From positions 1-64,000 of the forward strand of contig URDU01000007.1 of NCBI GenBank assembly GCA_900546625.1: a stretch of 64,000 bases of DNA, written 5' to 3'. The position numbers were made by a program, and so were the translations under genes. The DNA comes from an uncultured Lachnobacterium sp. Lineage in GTDB: Bacteria; Bacillota; Clostridia; Lachnospirales; Lachnospiraceae. This document shows positions 33,567 through 41,895 of this stretch, one piece after another; the stretch's first letter is position 1, and each line of letters begins with the position of its first letter. The notes beneath the pieces are model-generated. The model had not been told where the DNA came from and made no database searches. It saw nothing but the letters and a program-made list of their open reading frames with translations.

Positions 33567-34316
33567 CTAATTCTGACAATTTAAAATTCTTTTTGCACAT
33601 TCTATCTGTTCCTTTGTAGGAGGCTCCACTCCCTCAAGCTGATACGGTATGCCAAGCTCCTTCCACTTGAACACACCAAGTGTGTGGTACGGCAGCACCT
33701 CAACCCTGTCCACTGTTTTAAGTGTGTCGATAAACTCTCTAAGCTGCTTTAAATATTTCTCATCCGTAGTAATTCCCGGCACAAGTACATGGCGTATCCA
33801 CATCTTTTTGCCGTTTTCGGAAAGATATCGTGCCATATCGAGGATATTCTGATTGGTCTGTCCCGTAAGCTTTTTGTGCTCCTCATCATCTATATGCTTG
33901 ATATCCAGCATGAAGAGATCTGTATATTTCATCAGCTCATTAAATTTGCCGAAAAACGTCTCCTCTTTGGTAAACGGATTTCCTGATGTGTCAAGGCAGG
34001 TGTTTACACCTTTTTCCTTTGCAAGCTTAAATAGCTCTGTGACAAAGTCTATCTGCAAAAGTGCCTCGCCTCCGCTTACAGTGATGCCGCCTGTTTGCTT
34101 CCAGTATGCTTTATAACGCATGGCTGTCTTTAGCACCTCCTGCGGTGTCATCAGCTTTGTGCCGTCATTTTCGCCGCATTTGGCCCATGTATCCGGGTTG
34201 TGGCAATATTTGCAGCGCATGTTGCAGCCCTTCAAAAATACTATATATCTCACTCCCGGGCCGTCGGCTGAGCCGAAGCTTTCTACCGAGTGTACTCTTC
34301 CTAGTGTCTCTCCCAT
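33567..34316 (-). CDS. pflA: Pyruvate formate-lyase activating enzyme
   Basis: A 249-residue radical SAM enzyme that installs the glycyl radical on PflB under anaerobic conditions. The [4Fe-4S] motif is CNMRCKYC (Cys31, 35, 38), followed by the SAM-binding GGE of ITVSGGEALLQ. Its length is that of the family. The start has AAAGGAGG 7 bases upstream. It lies downstream of pflB on the same strand but is separated from it by 464 bp of repeat DNA, so the usual tight pflB-pflA linkage is interrupted. Confidence 0.95.
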   Translation of the reverse strand: MGETLGRVHSVESFGSADGPGVRYIVFLKGCNMRCKYCHNPDTWAKCGENDGTKLMTPQEVLKTAMRYKAYWKQTGGITVSGGEALLQIDFVTELFKLAKEKGVNTCLDTSGNPFTKEETFFGKFNELMKYTDLFMLDIKHIDDEEHKKLTGQTNQNILDMARYLSENGKKMWIRHVLVPGITTDEKYLKQLREFIDTLKTVDRVEVLPYHTLGVFKWKELGIPYQLEGVEPPTKEQIECAKRILNCQN

Positions 34317-34361
34317 GTTTTACCTCCTTTAGGTGATTGTTGTCGATACTTTTATTTTATG

Positions 34362-34618
34362 GTACGGAATTTTCGGAAGCCCGCAGACTGGGACTTTGAA
34401 ATGCTCAGGTTCTTCGGGCCAAGAGGCTGTATGAATTATGATTTAGGTTTTCTATGCTTGACGCGACCGGCTTTTACGCGCCTTCCATGGCGCATAACGC
34501 CTTGCCCATGCGTCCATGCATGGGCATCGCTGGCTGTGTTCATAATTCTAACAGCCTCTAAGCCCTGCGAAATTCGCATTGCAAAGTCCCAGTCTGCGGG
34601 CTTTCGAAAATTCCTTAC
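34362..34618. repeat. Large imperfect palindromic element (MITE-like) between pflB and pflA
   Basis: The first 43 bases of the left arm (from 34362, including AAGCCCGCAGACTGGGACTT) match the reverse complement of the right arm ending at 34618 with three mismatches. After a variable stretch the arms match again at AGAGGCTGT and AATTATG. The central part has its own hairpins, GCCCATG/CATGGGC (34504-34525) and GCGCC/GGCGC. Read in either direction, the arms encode the same peptide-like string NFRKPADWDF, as expected for a palindrome. No target-site duplication is obvious. The rest of the 464-bp gap holds the hairpin and dispersed repeat listed next. Confidence 0.75.
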
Positions 34619-34659
34619 GCTGTGGTGTAATTTAGTACATATGCAGTTTATTTGGAAAT

Positions 34660-34692
34660 CAGAATATGCAGGCACTTGGCCTGCACATTCTG
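34660..34692. terminator. Hairpin downstream of pflB
   Basis: A 14-bp arm pair, CAGAATATGCAGGC with GCCTGCACATTCTG (one mismatch, loop ACTTG), lies 88 bp after the pflB stop. It lacks a clear U-run on the minus strand (ATTTCC follows), so it may be a weak terminator or an mRNA-end stabiliser. Confidence 0.5.
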
Positions 34693-34705
34693 GAATTTTG
34701 TATAT

Positions 34706-34770
34706 GTTTTTATTCGTAACTATTCATAACCACCCACGCACATTCGCAAAACCGCACGATACTCGTGCTT
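34706..34770 (+). repeat. Dispersed repeat, copy 2
   Basis: This stretch shares TTCGTAACTAT, AACCACC, CACATT and GCAAAA in order with 29629-29690. On the minus strand it includes GCACGAGTATCGTGC, a 6-bp hairpin, a few bases after the pflB stop. Its presence in an operon leader and at a gene end suggests a mobile or REP-like sequence. Confidence 0.55.
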
Positions 34771-34780
34771 TGCTTTTATA

Positions 34781-37033
34781 TTAAATTCTCTCGTGGCATG
34801 TACGTGAGATTACATCGAGCTGCTGCTCTCTTGTGAGGTCGATGAACTTAACTGCGTATCCTGATACTCGGATTGTGAAGTTTGCGTACTCCTCTTTCTC
34901 CGGATGCTCCATTGCATCGATGAGCTTCTCTTTACCGAATACGTTTACATTGAGGTGATGTGCACCCTGATCGAAGTATCCGTCCATTACGTTTACAAGG
35001 TTGTCGATTCTCTCGCCCTCGTTGTTTCCAAGTGCACCTGGGTTGATGGTCTGTGTATTTGAGATTCCATCAAGTGCCCACTCATATGGAAGCTTTGTGA
35101 GTGAGTTTAAGGATGCGAGAAGTCCATTCTGCTCTGCGCCGTATGATGGGTTTGCTCCCGGTGAAAGCGGCTCTCCGGCTTTACGTCCGTCAGGCATTGC
35201 TCCTGTAGCTTTTCCGTATACTACGTTTGATGTAATTGTAAGGATTGATGTTGTAGGCTCTGAATCACGGTATGTGTGATGCTTCTTTAACTTGTCCATG
35301 AATGTCTTAAGAAGCCATACACCGATCTCGTCTGCGCGGTCATCATCGTTTCCGTATTTAGGGAACTCTCCCTCGATTTCGAAATCCTTTGCAAGTCCGT
35401 TCTCGTCACGTACTACTTTAACCTTTGCATATTTGATTGCTGAAAGAGAATCGATTACGTGTGAGAATCCTGCGATTCCTGTTGCGAAGGTTCTCTTTAA
35501 GTCTGTATCCATGAGTGCAAGCTCTGCTGCCTCATAGTAGTATTTGTCATGCATGTACTGGATGAGGTTTAATGTATTTACATAGATGTCTACTAACCAG
35601 TCCATCATCTTGTCGTATTTTGCCATTACCTCGTCATAGTCAAGGTACTCTGCTGTGATAGGTGCGTAGTTTGGTCCTACCTGCTCACCTGATTTCTCAT
35701 CAACACCACCGTTGATAGCGTAGAGGAGACATTTTGCAAGGTTTGCACGTGCTCCGAAGAACTGCATCTCTTTACCTGTCTGTGTTGCAGATACACAGCA
35801 GCAGATTGCATAATCATCGCCCCATACAGGCTTCATTGCGTCATCGTTCTCATACTGGATTGAGCTTGTCTCAATTGAGATGCGGGCTGCATAATCCTTG
35901 AAGGTCTGAGGAAGCTTTGATGAGTAGAATACTGTGAGGTTTGGCTCCGGTGCAGGTCCCATGTTCTCTAATGTATGGAGGAAACGGAAGTCTGTCTTTG
36001 TAACCATTGAACGTCCGTCCACACCTGTTCCTGCTACGTCAAGTGTTGCCCATACAGGATCTCCTGAGAATAACTGGTTGTATGAAGGGATACGTGCAAA
36101 TTTAACCATACGAAGCTTCATTGTAAAATGATCGATGAGCTCCTGTGCTTCCTGCTCTGTGAGGATGCCCTTGTCCATATCTCTCTTGATGTAAATGTCA
36201 AGGAATGTAGATACACGTCCTACTGACATTGCTGCACCATTCTGTGTCTTGATTGCTGCAAGGTATCCGAAGTATAACCACTGAACTGCCTCTTTTGCGT
36301 TTGTTGCAGGTCTTGAGATATCATATCCGTAAATCTCTGCAAGCTTCTTCATATCCTCAAGACATTTGATCTGCTCTGCGATTTCCTCTCTTAAACGGAT
36401 AACATCATCTGTCATCTGTCCACAGCCACAGTTTGCCTTGTCCTTCTTTTTCTCCTCGATGAGGTAATCAAGTCCGTATAATGCTACACGACGGTAATCA
36501 CCGACGATACGTCCACGGCCGTATGTGTCAGGAAGTCCTGTGAGGATCTTTGCATGACGAACCTTCATCATCTCAGGTGTGTATGCATCGAATACTGCTG
36601 TGTTGTGTGTCTTATGATATTTTGTAAAAATTTCCTTGAGCTTGTCGCTTACATTGTAACCGTATGTCTCAGCAGCCTGTACTGCCATCTTGATTCCACC
36701 GTAAGGCATGAATGCTCTCTTTAACGGCTTGTCTGTCTGAAGACCTACAATCTTCTCGAGGTCCTTTAATGCCTCATCTATATATCCAGGGCCGTAAGCT
36801 GTGATTCCTGTTACAACCTCTGTCTCCATGTCAAGGACTCCGCCCTTGGCACGCTCTTCTTTCTGTAATTTCTGGAGCGCATCCCACAGCTTGTTTGTAG
36901 CATCTGTCGGATCAGCTAAAAAGCTCTCGTCTCCATCGTATGGAGTGTAGTTGTCCTGAATAAACTGACGGACGTTGATTTCCTCTTTCCAAAGACGTCC
37001 TTCAAATCCATCCCACTCTTTCATTTCTATCAT
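34781..37033 (-). CDS. pflB: Pyruvate formate-lyase (formate C-acetyltransferase)
   Basis: A 750-residue glycyl-radical enzyme converting pyruvate and CoA to acetyl-CoA and formate, central to anaerobic fermentation. The glycyl-radical site is Gly725 in [10 protein letters not shown]. The catalytic Cys pair is C412-C413 in [13 protein letters not shown], with an extra Cys411 in front. A small Cys-containing stretch, NCGCG (201-205), lies in the N-terminal half. The start has AAGGAGG 8 bases upstream. A consensus promoter overlapped by a 26-bp palindrome lies about 65 bp upstream, suggesting transcriptional control, plausibly by redox or carbon state. Confidence 0.97.
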   Translation of the reverse strand: MIEMKEWDGFEGRLWKEEINVRQFIQDNYTPYDGDESFLADPTDATNKLWDALQKLQKEERAKGGVLDMETEVVTGITAYGPGYIDEALKDLEKIVGLQTDKPLKRAFMPYGGIKMAVQAAETYGYNVSDKLKEIFTKYHKTHNTAVFDAYTPEMMKVRHAKILTGLPDTYGRGRIVGDYRRVALYGLDYLIEEKKKDKANCGCGQMTDDVIRLREEIAEQIKCLEDMKKLAEIYGYDISRPATNAKEAVQWLYFGYLAAIKTQNGAAMSVGRVSTFLDIYIKRDMDKGILTEQEAQELIDHFTMKLRMVKFARIPSYNQLFSGDPVWATLDVAGTGVDGRSMVTKTDFRFLHTLENMGPAPEPNLTVFYSSKLPQTFKDYAARISIETSSIQYENDDAMKPVWGDDYAICCCVSATQTGKEMQFFGARANLAKCLLYAINGGVDEKSGEQVGPNYAPITAEYLDYDEVMAKYDKMMDWLVDIYVNTLNLIQYMHDKYYYEAAELALMDTDLKRTFATGIAGFSHVIDSLSAIKYAKVKVVRDENGLAKDFEIEGEFPKYGNDDDRADEIGVWLLKTFMDKLKKHHTYRDSEPTTSILTITSNVVYGKATGAMPDGRKAGEPLSPGANPSYGAEQNGLLASLNSLTKLPYEWALDGISNTQTINPGALGNNEGERIDNLVNVMDGYFDQGAHHLNVNVFGKEKLIDAMEHPEKEEYANFTIRVSGYAVKFIDLTREQQLDVISRTCHERI

Positions 37034-37089
37034 TGTAATATCCTCCTTAAAATGTGTGAATGTTACTTCGTTTGATTAGTTTTGCTTAA

Positions 37090-37115
37090 CTGTAGTTAGT
37101 ATATACTTACTACAG
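37090..37115 (-). promoter_or_regulatory. Palindromic operator over the pflB -10 box
   Basis: A 26-bp palindrome with 12 of 13 pairs matching; the arms are CTGTAGT...AGTATA and TATACT...CTACAG. It covers the -10 hexamer at 37098-37103, a position suited to repression. It does not match the Rex consensus (TTGTTAAN4TTAACAA). The regulator is unknown. Confidence 0.65.
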
Positions 37116-37127
37116 CTTTTTTGTCAA
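37098..37127 (-). promoter_or_regulatory. Promoter of pflB
   Basis: On the minus strand a consensus TTGACA (37122-37127) and TATACT (37098-37103) are separated by 18 bp, about 65 bp upstream of the pflB start. This 320-bp gene-free stretch (37034-37353) otherwise holds only the operator and the rsmH terminator. Confidence 0.8.
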
Positions 37128-37190
37128 TATCCTTGTTGTTTCTTTTGAGATACATTCCATAGTTATTTATACGACTATGGCTGGTTTATA

Positions 37191-37240
37191 ATCAAAAAGA
37201 GCCAACTGTCCGGGTTTATCGCCCAGACGGTCGGCTCTTA
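37191..37240 (-). terminator. Terminator after rsmH
   Basis: A long stem, AGAGCC...GGCTCT (37198-37203 with 37233-37238), is extended inward by G-U-tolerant pairs (CTGTC/GACGG). On the minus strand it is followed by TTTTTGATT. It lies about 115 bp after the rsmH stop. Confidence 0.75.
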
Positions 37241-37353
37241 TTTGTTATATTTCATGTGGTTAGTCCACTTATCCGTCAGTCATATAACACGTTCATAGTA
37301 GACTATTTTTCTCAATAAAGCAATAGGTTTTTAGAACTAATTTAAAAGCTTTT

Positions 37354-38403
37354 CTATTCTGCACGGACCGCCCAGCGCATCTTCGTGGATCTGGCGCGTC
37401 CGTTCTGAGCACATTCCTGTGCTGATGGACGGATCACATCCTTTGAATAGTCACTGTATATTCCTGCTTTATAGCCTGCCTTGAGTGCCTTTTTGACCAG
37501 CTTGTCCTCTCCTGAATGGAAGGTAAGGATTGCAGCTCTTCCGCCGGGCTTTAATGCTCCCGGAAGCTTTTCCATAAACTCGTAGAGCACCTCAAACTCA
37601 TGGTTTACATCAATGCGGAGCGCCTGGAAGGTGCGCTGACAGGTCTTTTTTACGATGTCCCTCTTGTCCTTTTCAGGGAGAAAATCAAGTGTCTGCTCTA
37701 TAATGTGACGAAGCTTTGTGGTCGTATCTATGCGGTTACCCTTCCTGATTTCGTCTGTGATTGCCTTTGCAAGCTCCTCGCAATACGGCTCATCTGAGTT
37801 CTCATAGAGCATACCTGAAAGCTCCTCACGGGAAATATTGTCAAGGCGCTCTGCCGCACTGATACCGGCATTTGGATTAAGACGCAGATCCAGCGGTCCG
37901 TCCACCTTAAATGAAAATCCTCGCTCAGGATTATCTATCTGCATGGATGACACTCCAAGATCGGCAAGTATGAAATCAAAGCCTCCCACTTCCTTTGCAA
38001 TCTCATCTATTGTGCAGAAGTTCTGCAGCTTTACGGTGAGAATATCCTCTCCAAAGCCGGCTTCAGCGAGACGCTTTTTTGTCTTTTCAGACTCGATTGG
38101 GTCAACATCAGTGGCATACATATGCCCCTGACCGTCAAGCTTTTCAAGCATTGCCTTTGTATGCCCACCGTATCCGAGCGTGGCATCAAAGCCTGTCTGT
38201 CCCGGCTTGATGTCAAGAAAATCTATGATTTCTTTTACCATTATGGATATGTGCATGCCCGCAGGGGTATTTCCCTTGCTGATGACATGCTCAATTGTAT
38301 CCTTGTATTTCTCCGGGTTTAATTCCTTGTATTTTTCCTCAAATTTTTTGGGATATTTTCCGCTATAATGTACGCGGCGCTTGTGCTGTTTTTCTTCGCT
38401 CAT
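37354..38403 (-). CDS. rsmH: 16S rRNA m4C1402 methyltransferase
   Basis: A 349-residue RsmH/MraW that methylates N4 of C1402 in 16S rRNA using SAM. The SAM site is visible in FDATLGYGGHTKAMLEKL and the family motifs in ILADLGVSSMQIDNPERGFS, TFQALRIDVNHE and ILTFHSGEDKLVKKAL. It carries about 40 extra N-terminal residues compared with the usual length of about 310 (MSEEKQHKRRVHYSGKYPKK). It is not next to the division/cell-wall (mra/dcw) cluster here, suggesting a second, SpoVG-era copy or a relocated gene; I cannot tell which from this window. Confidence 0.93.
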   Translation of the reverse strand: MSEEKQHKRRVHYSGKYPKKFEEKYKELNPEKYKDTIEHVISKGNTPAGMHISIMVKEIIDFLDIKPGQTGFDATLGYGGHTKAMLEKLDGQGHMYATDVDPIESEKTKKRLAEAGFGEDILTVKLQNFCTIDEIAKEVGGFDFILADLGVSSMQIDNPERGFSFKVDGPLDLRLNPNAGISAAERLDNISREELSGMLYENSDEPYCEELAKAITDEIRKGNRIDTTTKLRHIIEQTLDFLPEKDKRDIVKKTCQRTFQALRIDVNHEFEVLYEFMEKLPGALKPGGRAAILTFHSGEDKLVKKALKAGYKAGIYSDYSKDVIRPSAQECAQNGRARSTKMRWAVRAE

Positions 38404-38454
38404 TTTCTGCTCCGTTTCATTTTTGGGTTGGAACTGTTATGCTTATTTAAAAAA

Positions 38455-40038
38455 TTATACAACAACCTCAAGTATTTTTTTACCATCATATTCCAGTTCA
38501 GTCACACCGGTCTGTTTATTCTTATTGAAGTTGAAGCTGAGAAGATATCCTCTATCTTCTTTGTAGTAATCCAAATAGTCAAATAGCTGCTTTTGTCCTC
38601 TCAGATTATACTCATTTCCATGCCATATTTTCAGTTCAATAATAAATCTTTTTCCTTTATAATCAACTATAATATCAGTGCGGCGATTATCTCTGGTTCT
38701 TGCCTCAACATAATAATTCCCGGTTCCGTTTATTATAGGCTTAAGATATAAAAGGAACAATTTTCTGCCATTTTCTTCGATAAATTTATGATCATTCTCT
38801 GTATATATTTCTTCAAAATATTCATAGAATTTTTTCATGACCAAATCCATCTGCAGCATATCAGATACTATAAACTGATTTCTGTTTGCGGCCGCATCTA
38901 TATATAGCCTGTCATTCACCGCCATCTCAGATAAAAATGTATCATACAGCTGCGTCTCAAATATTCTGTTCGCAACTGCAACGATACCGTTTCTGTCCTT
39001 CAAAAATCCAAATGTAACACCAAGATCTATTATCGGATTTTCTCTCTTGAAAGGAAAATCTATTCCATCGAAAAGTATCTTTTGAAGCATATCTTTTAAT
39101 GCCGGATAATCAAGCAGCTTCTTAGTCATATCATCAAACAAAGTATTAGGTTCTTTCAGAAGAAGCTTTATTGCCTGTAAAAGACCTGTTTTCGTCCATG
39201 CCTTTTTTTCATCTGCGTCTTTTTTATGTGATGCAATTCTTTCATCTGTCAACTGACATATTCGCGACACCAGATATGGATAACCTGATGTATAATCATA
39301 TATTATTGATGCAATCTGTCCTATATCCATGCCCGTATTATGCTCTCTCTCATAATCCTCAAGCATGGATTTTATATCGTTTATGTTAAAACTCATATCC
39401 ATAGAAAAATCAACAGCTATATTCCATGGACTGTTATATTTTGTTTCTTCCTGCGGATGTATCTTTAGTTTTAAAGATTTTACATCATAAACACCTGCCA
39501 GTATCACTGACTGAAATGTGATGTCCTTTCCCTGTTGGCATTTCAGATATTTTTCTCTGAGCAGTCCTAAAAATGACAGAAAAATCTGATTATCTGAGCT
39601 TTTATCAACCTCATCTATCATAAGCACAACTTTTTTATTGCTGGCTTTGCATAGCTTGGTAATCTTCATTCCCAATGAACGCATGGGGAATTTATCTGAT
39701 AACGGTTCATTCCACTCTTCAATAATAGGCTCCGAAACATTCTGATTTTTCAGGCATTCTGCAATATCCATCATCAACCCCTCTGCCAGAGTTCCAAGCG
39801 ATGCAAAATACTCATCTACCGCCTCAAAGCTAAGACTGATAACAAGATAATCACTTTTAAGCCGCTGTTCAAGCATATAGAGCGTGGTCGTTTTTCCATA
39901 TTGTCTGGCACGGTTTATTGTAAAATACTGACCTTTATCAATATAGTCACGAATAATCATATCTACTCTGCCACTTATATCAACCATATAATTTTTCGCC
40001 GGTATACACGTTCCGGTAACGCAAAACCGCTTTGACAT
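38455..40038 (-). CDS. AAA-like ATPase with C-terminal PD-(D/E)XK nuclease-like domain
   Basis: A 527-residue protein of the AAA-ATPase-like family widespread in Clostridia and Bacteroidetes. The N-terminal P-loop is RARQYGKTTTLYML (about residue 45) and Walker B is KVVLMIDEVDKS. A C-terminal nuclease-like core (about 440-527) has RTDIIVDYKGKRFIIELKIW, with the D...ExK pattern of PD-(D/E)XK enzymes. The family function is not established; links to mobile elements or defence have been suggested. The start at 40038 is set by GGAGGGG 5 bases upstream. It lies alone between rsmH and a MATE gene. Confidence 0.75.
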   Translation of the reverse strand: MSKRFCVTGTCIPAKNYMVDISGRVDMIIRDYIDKGQYFTINRARQYGKTTTLYMLEQRLKSDYLVISLSFEAVDEYFASLGTLAEGLMMDIAECLKNQNVSEPIIEEWNEPLSDKFPMRSLGMKITKLCKASNKKVVLMIDEVDKSSDNQIFLSFLGLLREKYLKCQQGKDITFQSVILAGVYDVKSLKLKIHPQEETKYNSPWNIAVDFSMDMSFNINDIKSMLEDYEREHNTGMDIGQIASIIYDYTSGYPYLVSRICQLTDERIASHKKDADEKKAWTKTGLLQAIKLLLKEPNTLFDDMTKKLLDYPALKDMLQKILFDGIDFPFKRENPIIDLGVTFGFLKDRNGIVAVANRIFETQLYDTFLSEMAVNDRLYIDAAANRNQFIVSDMLQMDLVMKKFYEYFEEIYTENDHKFIEENGRKLFLLYLKPIINGTGNYYVEARTRDNRRTDIIVDYKGKRFIIELKIWHGNEYNLRGQKQLFDYLDYYKEDRGYLLSFNFNKNKQTGVTELEYDGKKILEVVV

Positions 40039-40175
40039 GTGCGCCCCTCCATACTCATAAAAATATGCCAACCTTATGTTACCGGTCACATTGTAATGTA
40101 AACAGTAACACGATTACCTTAATAGCTACAGTATAACTTTTATTTCATTTTTCCGCAAGATAATGACGCACATTC

Positions 40176-41561
40176 CTATACCATCTGCACGAGCCACACA
40201 TCACTTTTCACCATGAAATATCCAATGACTACCTTTATCAGCTCTGTGGCCTGCACAAGGAAATACACTGCTACTATGCCAAGTGCTGTGTATTTTGCGA
40301 GCACAAATGCCACCGGCACCACTATCACCCATGTAAATACAGAGTCAAACAGAAATGTGACCAGTGTCTTGCCACCTGAGCGGAGTGTAAAATACGACGA
40401 ATGTGTAAATGCACAAAATGGCATAATTATCGCTGATACTACTATGAAGCTTGTTGCGAGCGCCTTGATTTCGTCGGTTGTGTTATATATCTGAGGGAAA
40501 AATCCTCCTACCAGAAGCATGACCGCCGCCATTATAGAGCAGCAGAACACACTGAACACTATCATCTTGTTATCCGCATCCTTTGCCTTTTCAAGCTCAC
40601 CGGCTCCAAGATACTGCCCCACAACTATGCTGATGCATGCTCCAAGCTGTATAAACACGATGTTGAAAAGGTTTGTTATCGTTGTCGCAATGTTTAAGCC
40701 TGCGATTACCGAGAGTCCTCGTACTGAATAGCACTGTGTAACCGTTGTCATGCCTGCTGCCCAAAAAAGCTCATTGAGCATGAGTGGCAGTCCCTTGATG
40801 AATATAGTCTTAAACTCATCAAACGGCATTCCTATTCCTCTGTAAGCGCCCTTGAGATATCTGTTCCTATCCCTGTTTTTATGTGCCCACAGCACAACTA
40901 TTATTGTCTCAATATATCGCGACATCACCGTGGCAATAGCTGCTCCCGCCACACCCAGCTTTGGTATCGGTCCTATTCCGAAGATGAGCAGAAAATCAAG
41001 CACCGCATTGCTTCCGACTGCTGCAAAGCTTGCAACCATCGGTACAAAGGTCTGTCCTGTTTCCTTTATGTTTGTTGCATAGGCCTGTGTCACCGCAAAC
41101 GGTATGAGACCTATCATAACTATTTTTAGATATTCCTTTCCATATGCCAGTGCTACCTCCGTGGCACCATTTCCTGCCGTATCTGTCAGATATAATGATA
41201 TGAGCGCTGTTCCGTTTGTGATAAACAGTGTCATCGCTATCGCTGTAACAAGCAGCGCTGCATACAGCTTGAATCTGAAGGAATACATATGCCCCTTATG
41301 ATTTCCCTTGCCAAAATACTGTGCTCCGAATATACTTGCCGCTGACACTGCCCCAAACACAGCCAGATTGTACACAAATATGAGCTGGTTTACGATCGCT
41401 ACTCCCGACATCTGCTCTGTGCCGAGCTGTCCTACCATAATGTTGTCCAGAAAGCTTACCAGATTTGTGATTGCATTCTGGATTATCATTGGTATGGCCA
41501 GCATGAGATAGCGCTTATAAAATGCCTTGTCTCCTATATATTTTTGTCTGAATTTATGCAT
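40176..41561 (-). CDS. MATE-family multidrug/cation efflux protein
   Basis: A 461-residue membrane protein with 12 predicted helices and the two-lobed MATE pattern (MIIQNAITNLVSFLDNIMVG near the N-terminus, QLGACISIVVGQYLGAGELE in the second half). Such proteins export drugs or metabolites using a sodium or proton gradient. Its own promoter lies at 41610-41638. The substrate is unknown. Confidence 0.88.
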   Translation of the reverse strand: MHKFRQKYIGDKAFYKRYLMLAIPMIIQNAITNLVSFLDNIMVGQLGTEQMSGVAIVNQLIFVYNLAVFGAVSAASIFGAQYFGKGNHKGHMYSFRFKLYAALLVTAIAMTLFITNGTALISLYLTDTAGNGATEVALAYGKEYLKIVMIGLIPFAVTQAYATNIKETGQTFVPMVASFAAVGSNAVLDFLLIFGIGPIPKLGVAGAAIATVMSRYIETIIVVLWAHKNRDRNRYLKGAYRGIGMPFDEFKTIFIKGLPLMLNELFWAAGMTTVTQCYSVRGLSVIAGLNIATTITNLFNIVFIQLGACISIVVGQYLGAGELEKAKDADNKMIVFSVFCCSIMAAVMLLVGGFFPQIYNTTDEIKALATSFIVVSAIIMPFCAFTHSSYFTLRSGGKTLVTFLFDSVFTWVIVVPVAFVLAKYTALGIVAVYFLVQATELIKVVIGYFMVKSDVWLVQMV

Positions 41562-41609
41562 GTTTGTCCCCCTTTCGATTTCTCCATGGTTCTTTCGTGT
41601 AATGTTACT

Positions 41610-41638
41610 ATTCTACTACGTCAGACTTTATTTTTCAA
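41610..41638 (-). promoter_or_regulatory. Promoter of the MATE gene
   Basis: On the minus strand TTGAAA (41633-41638) and TAGAAT (41610-41615) are separated by 17 bp, about 50 bp upstream of the start codon. Confidence 0.65.
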
Positions 41639-41661
41639 ATATTTTATGTGTTTTTCCTTAA

Positions 41662-41742
41662 TTTATTTTAGAGTTGGAAAATTTAATTGAGCCTTCTAAA
41701 CCAAAGCGCAAGAGTCCAGATGATATTGTGAAGTTCTTTTAA
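41662..41742 (+). pseudogene. C-terminal remnant of an unidentified gene
   Basis: A plus-strand open stretch ends at TAA 41740-41742 and reads ENLIEPSKPKRKSPDDIVKF before a final Phe. There is no start codon or ribosome site. Its basic, Pro-rich tail looks like the end of a real protein, possibly a transposase, but this is a guess. It lies in the 334-bp gene-free stretch 41562-41895, which also holds the MATE promoter and the terminator of the two-component operon. Confidence 0.3.
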
Positions 41743-41774
41743 AAAATATTGAATTCTTGCGACCAATACATTAA

Positions 41775-41817
41775 AGCTCCCGGCTGGCAACACTATTTGC
41801 GCTGTCAATCGGGAGCT
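41775..41817 (-). terminator. Terminator-like hairpin after the OmpR-type kinase gene
   Basis: AGCTCCCG (41775-41782) pairs with CGGGAGCT (41810-41817), and the inner part can pair further (GGCA/TGTC). The flanks are AT-rich on both sides (TTTAATG on the minus strand, CTTAATTTT on the plus strand). It lies 79 bp after the kinase stop. Confidence 0.6.
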
Positions 41818-41895
41818 CTTAATTTTAAATTTTAATATCTAATTGTTATTTTTAATTATAGTTTTACTTTTTATGTCAATATCCTGTTTATTTGT

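Noticed and set aside
34359..34784. Plus-strand 141-codon frame through the palindromic element
   Set aside because: It spans repeat DNA whose opposite strand encodes the same string, has no ribosome site and no family signal.
37090..37115. Reading the pflB palindrome as a Rex site
   Set aside because: It lacks the TTGTTAA/TTAACAA arms of the Rex consensus.
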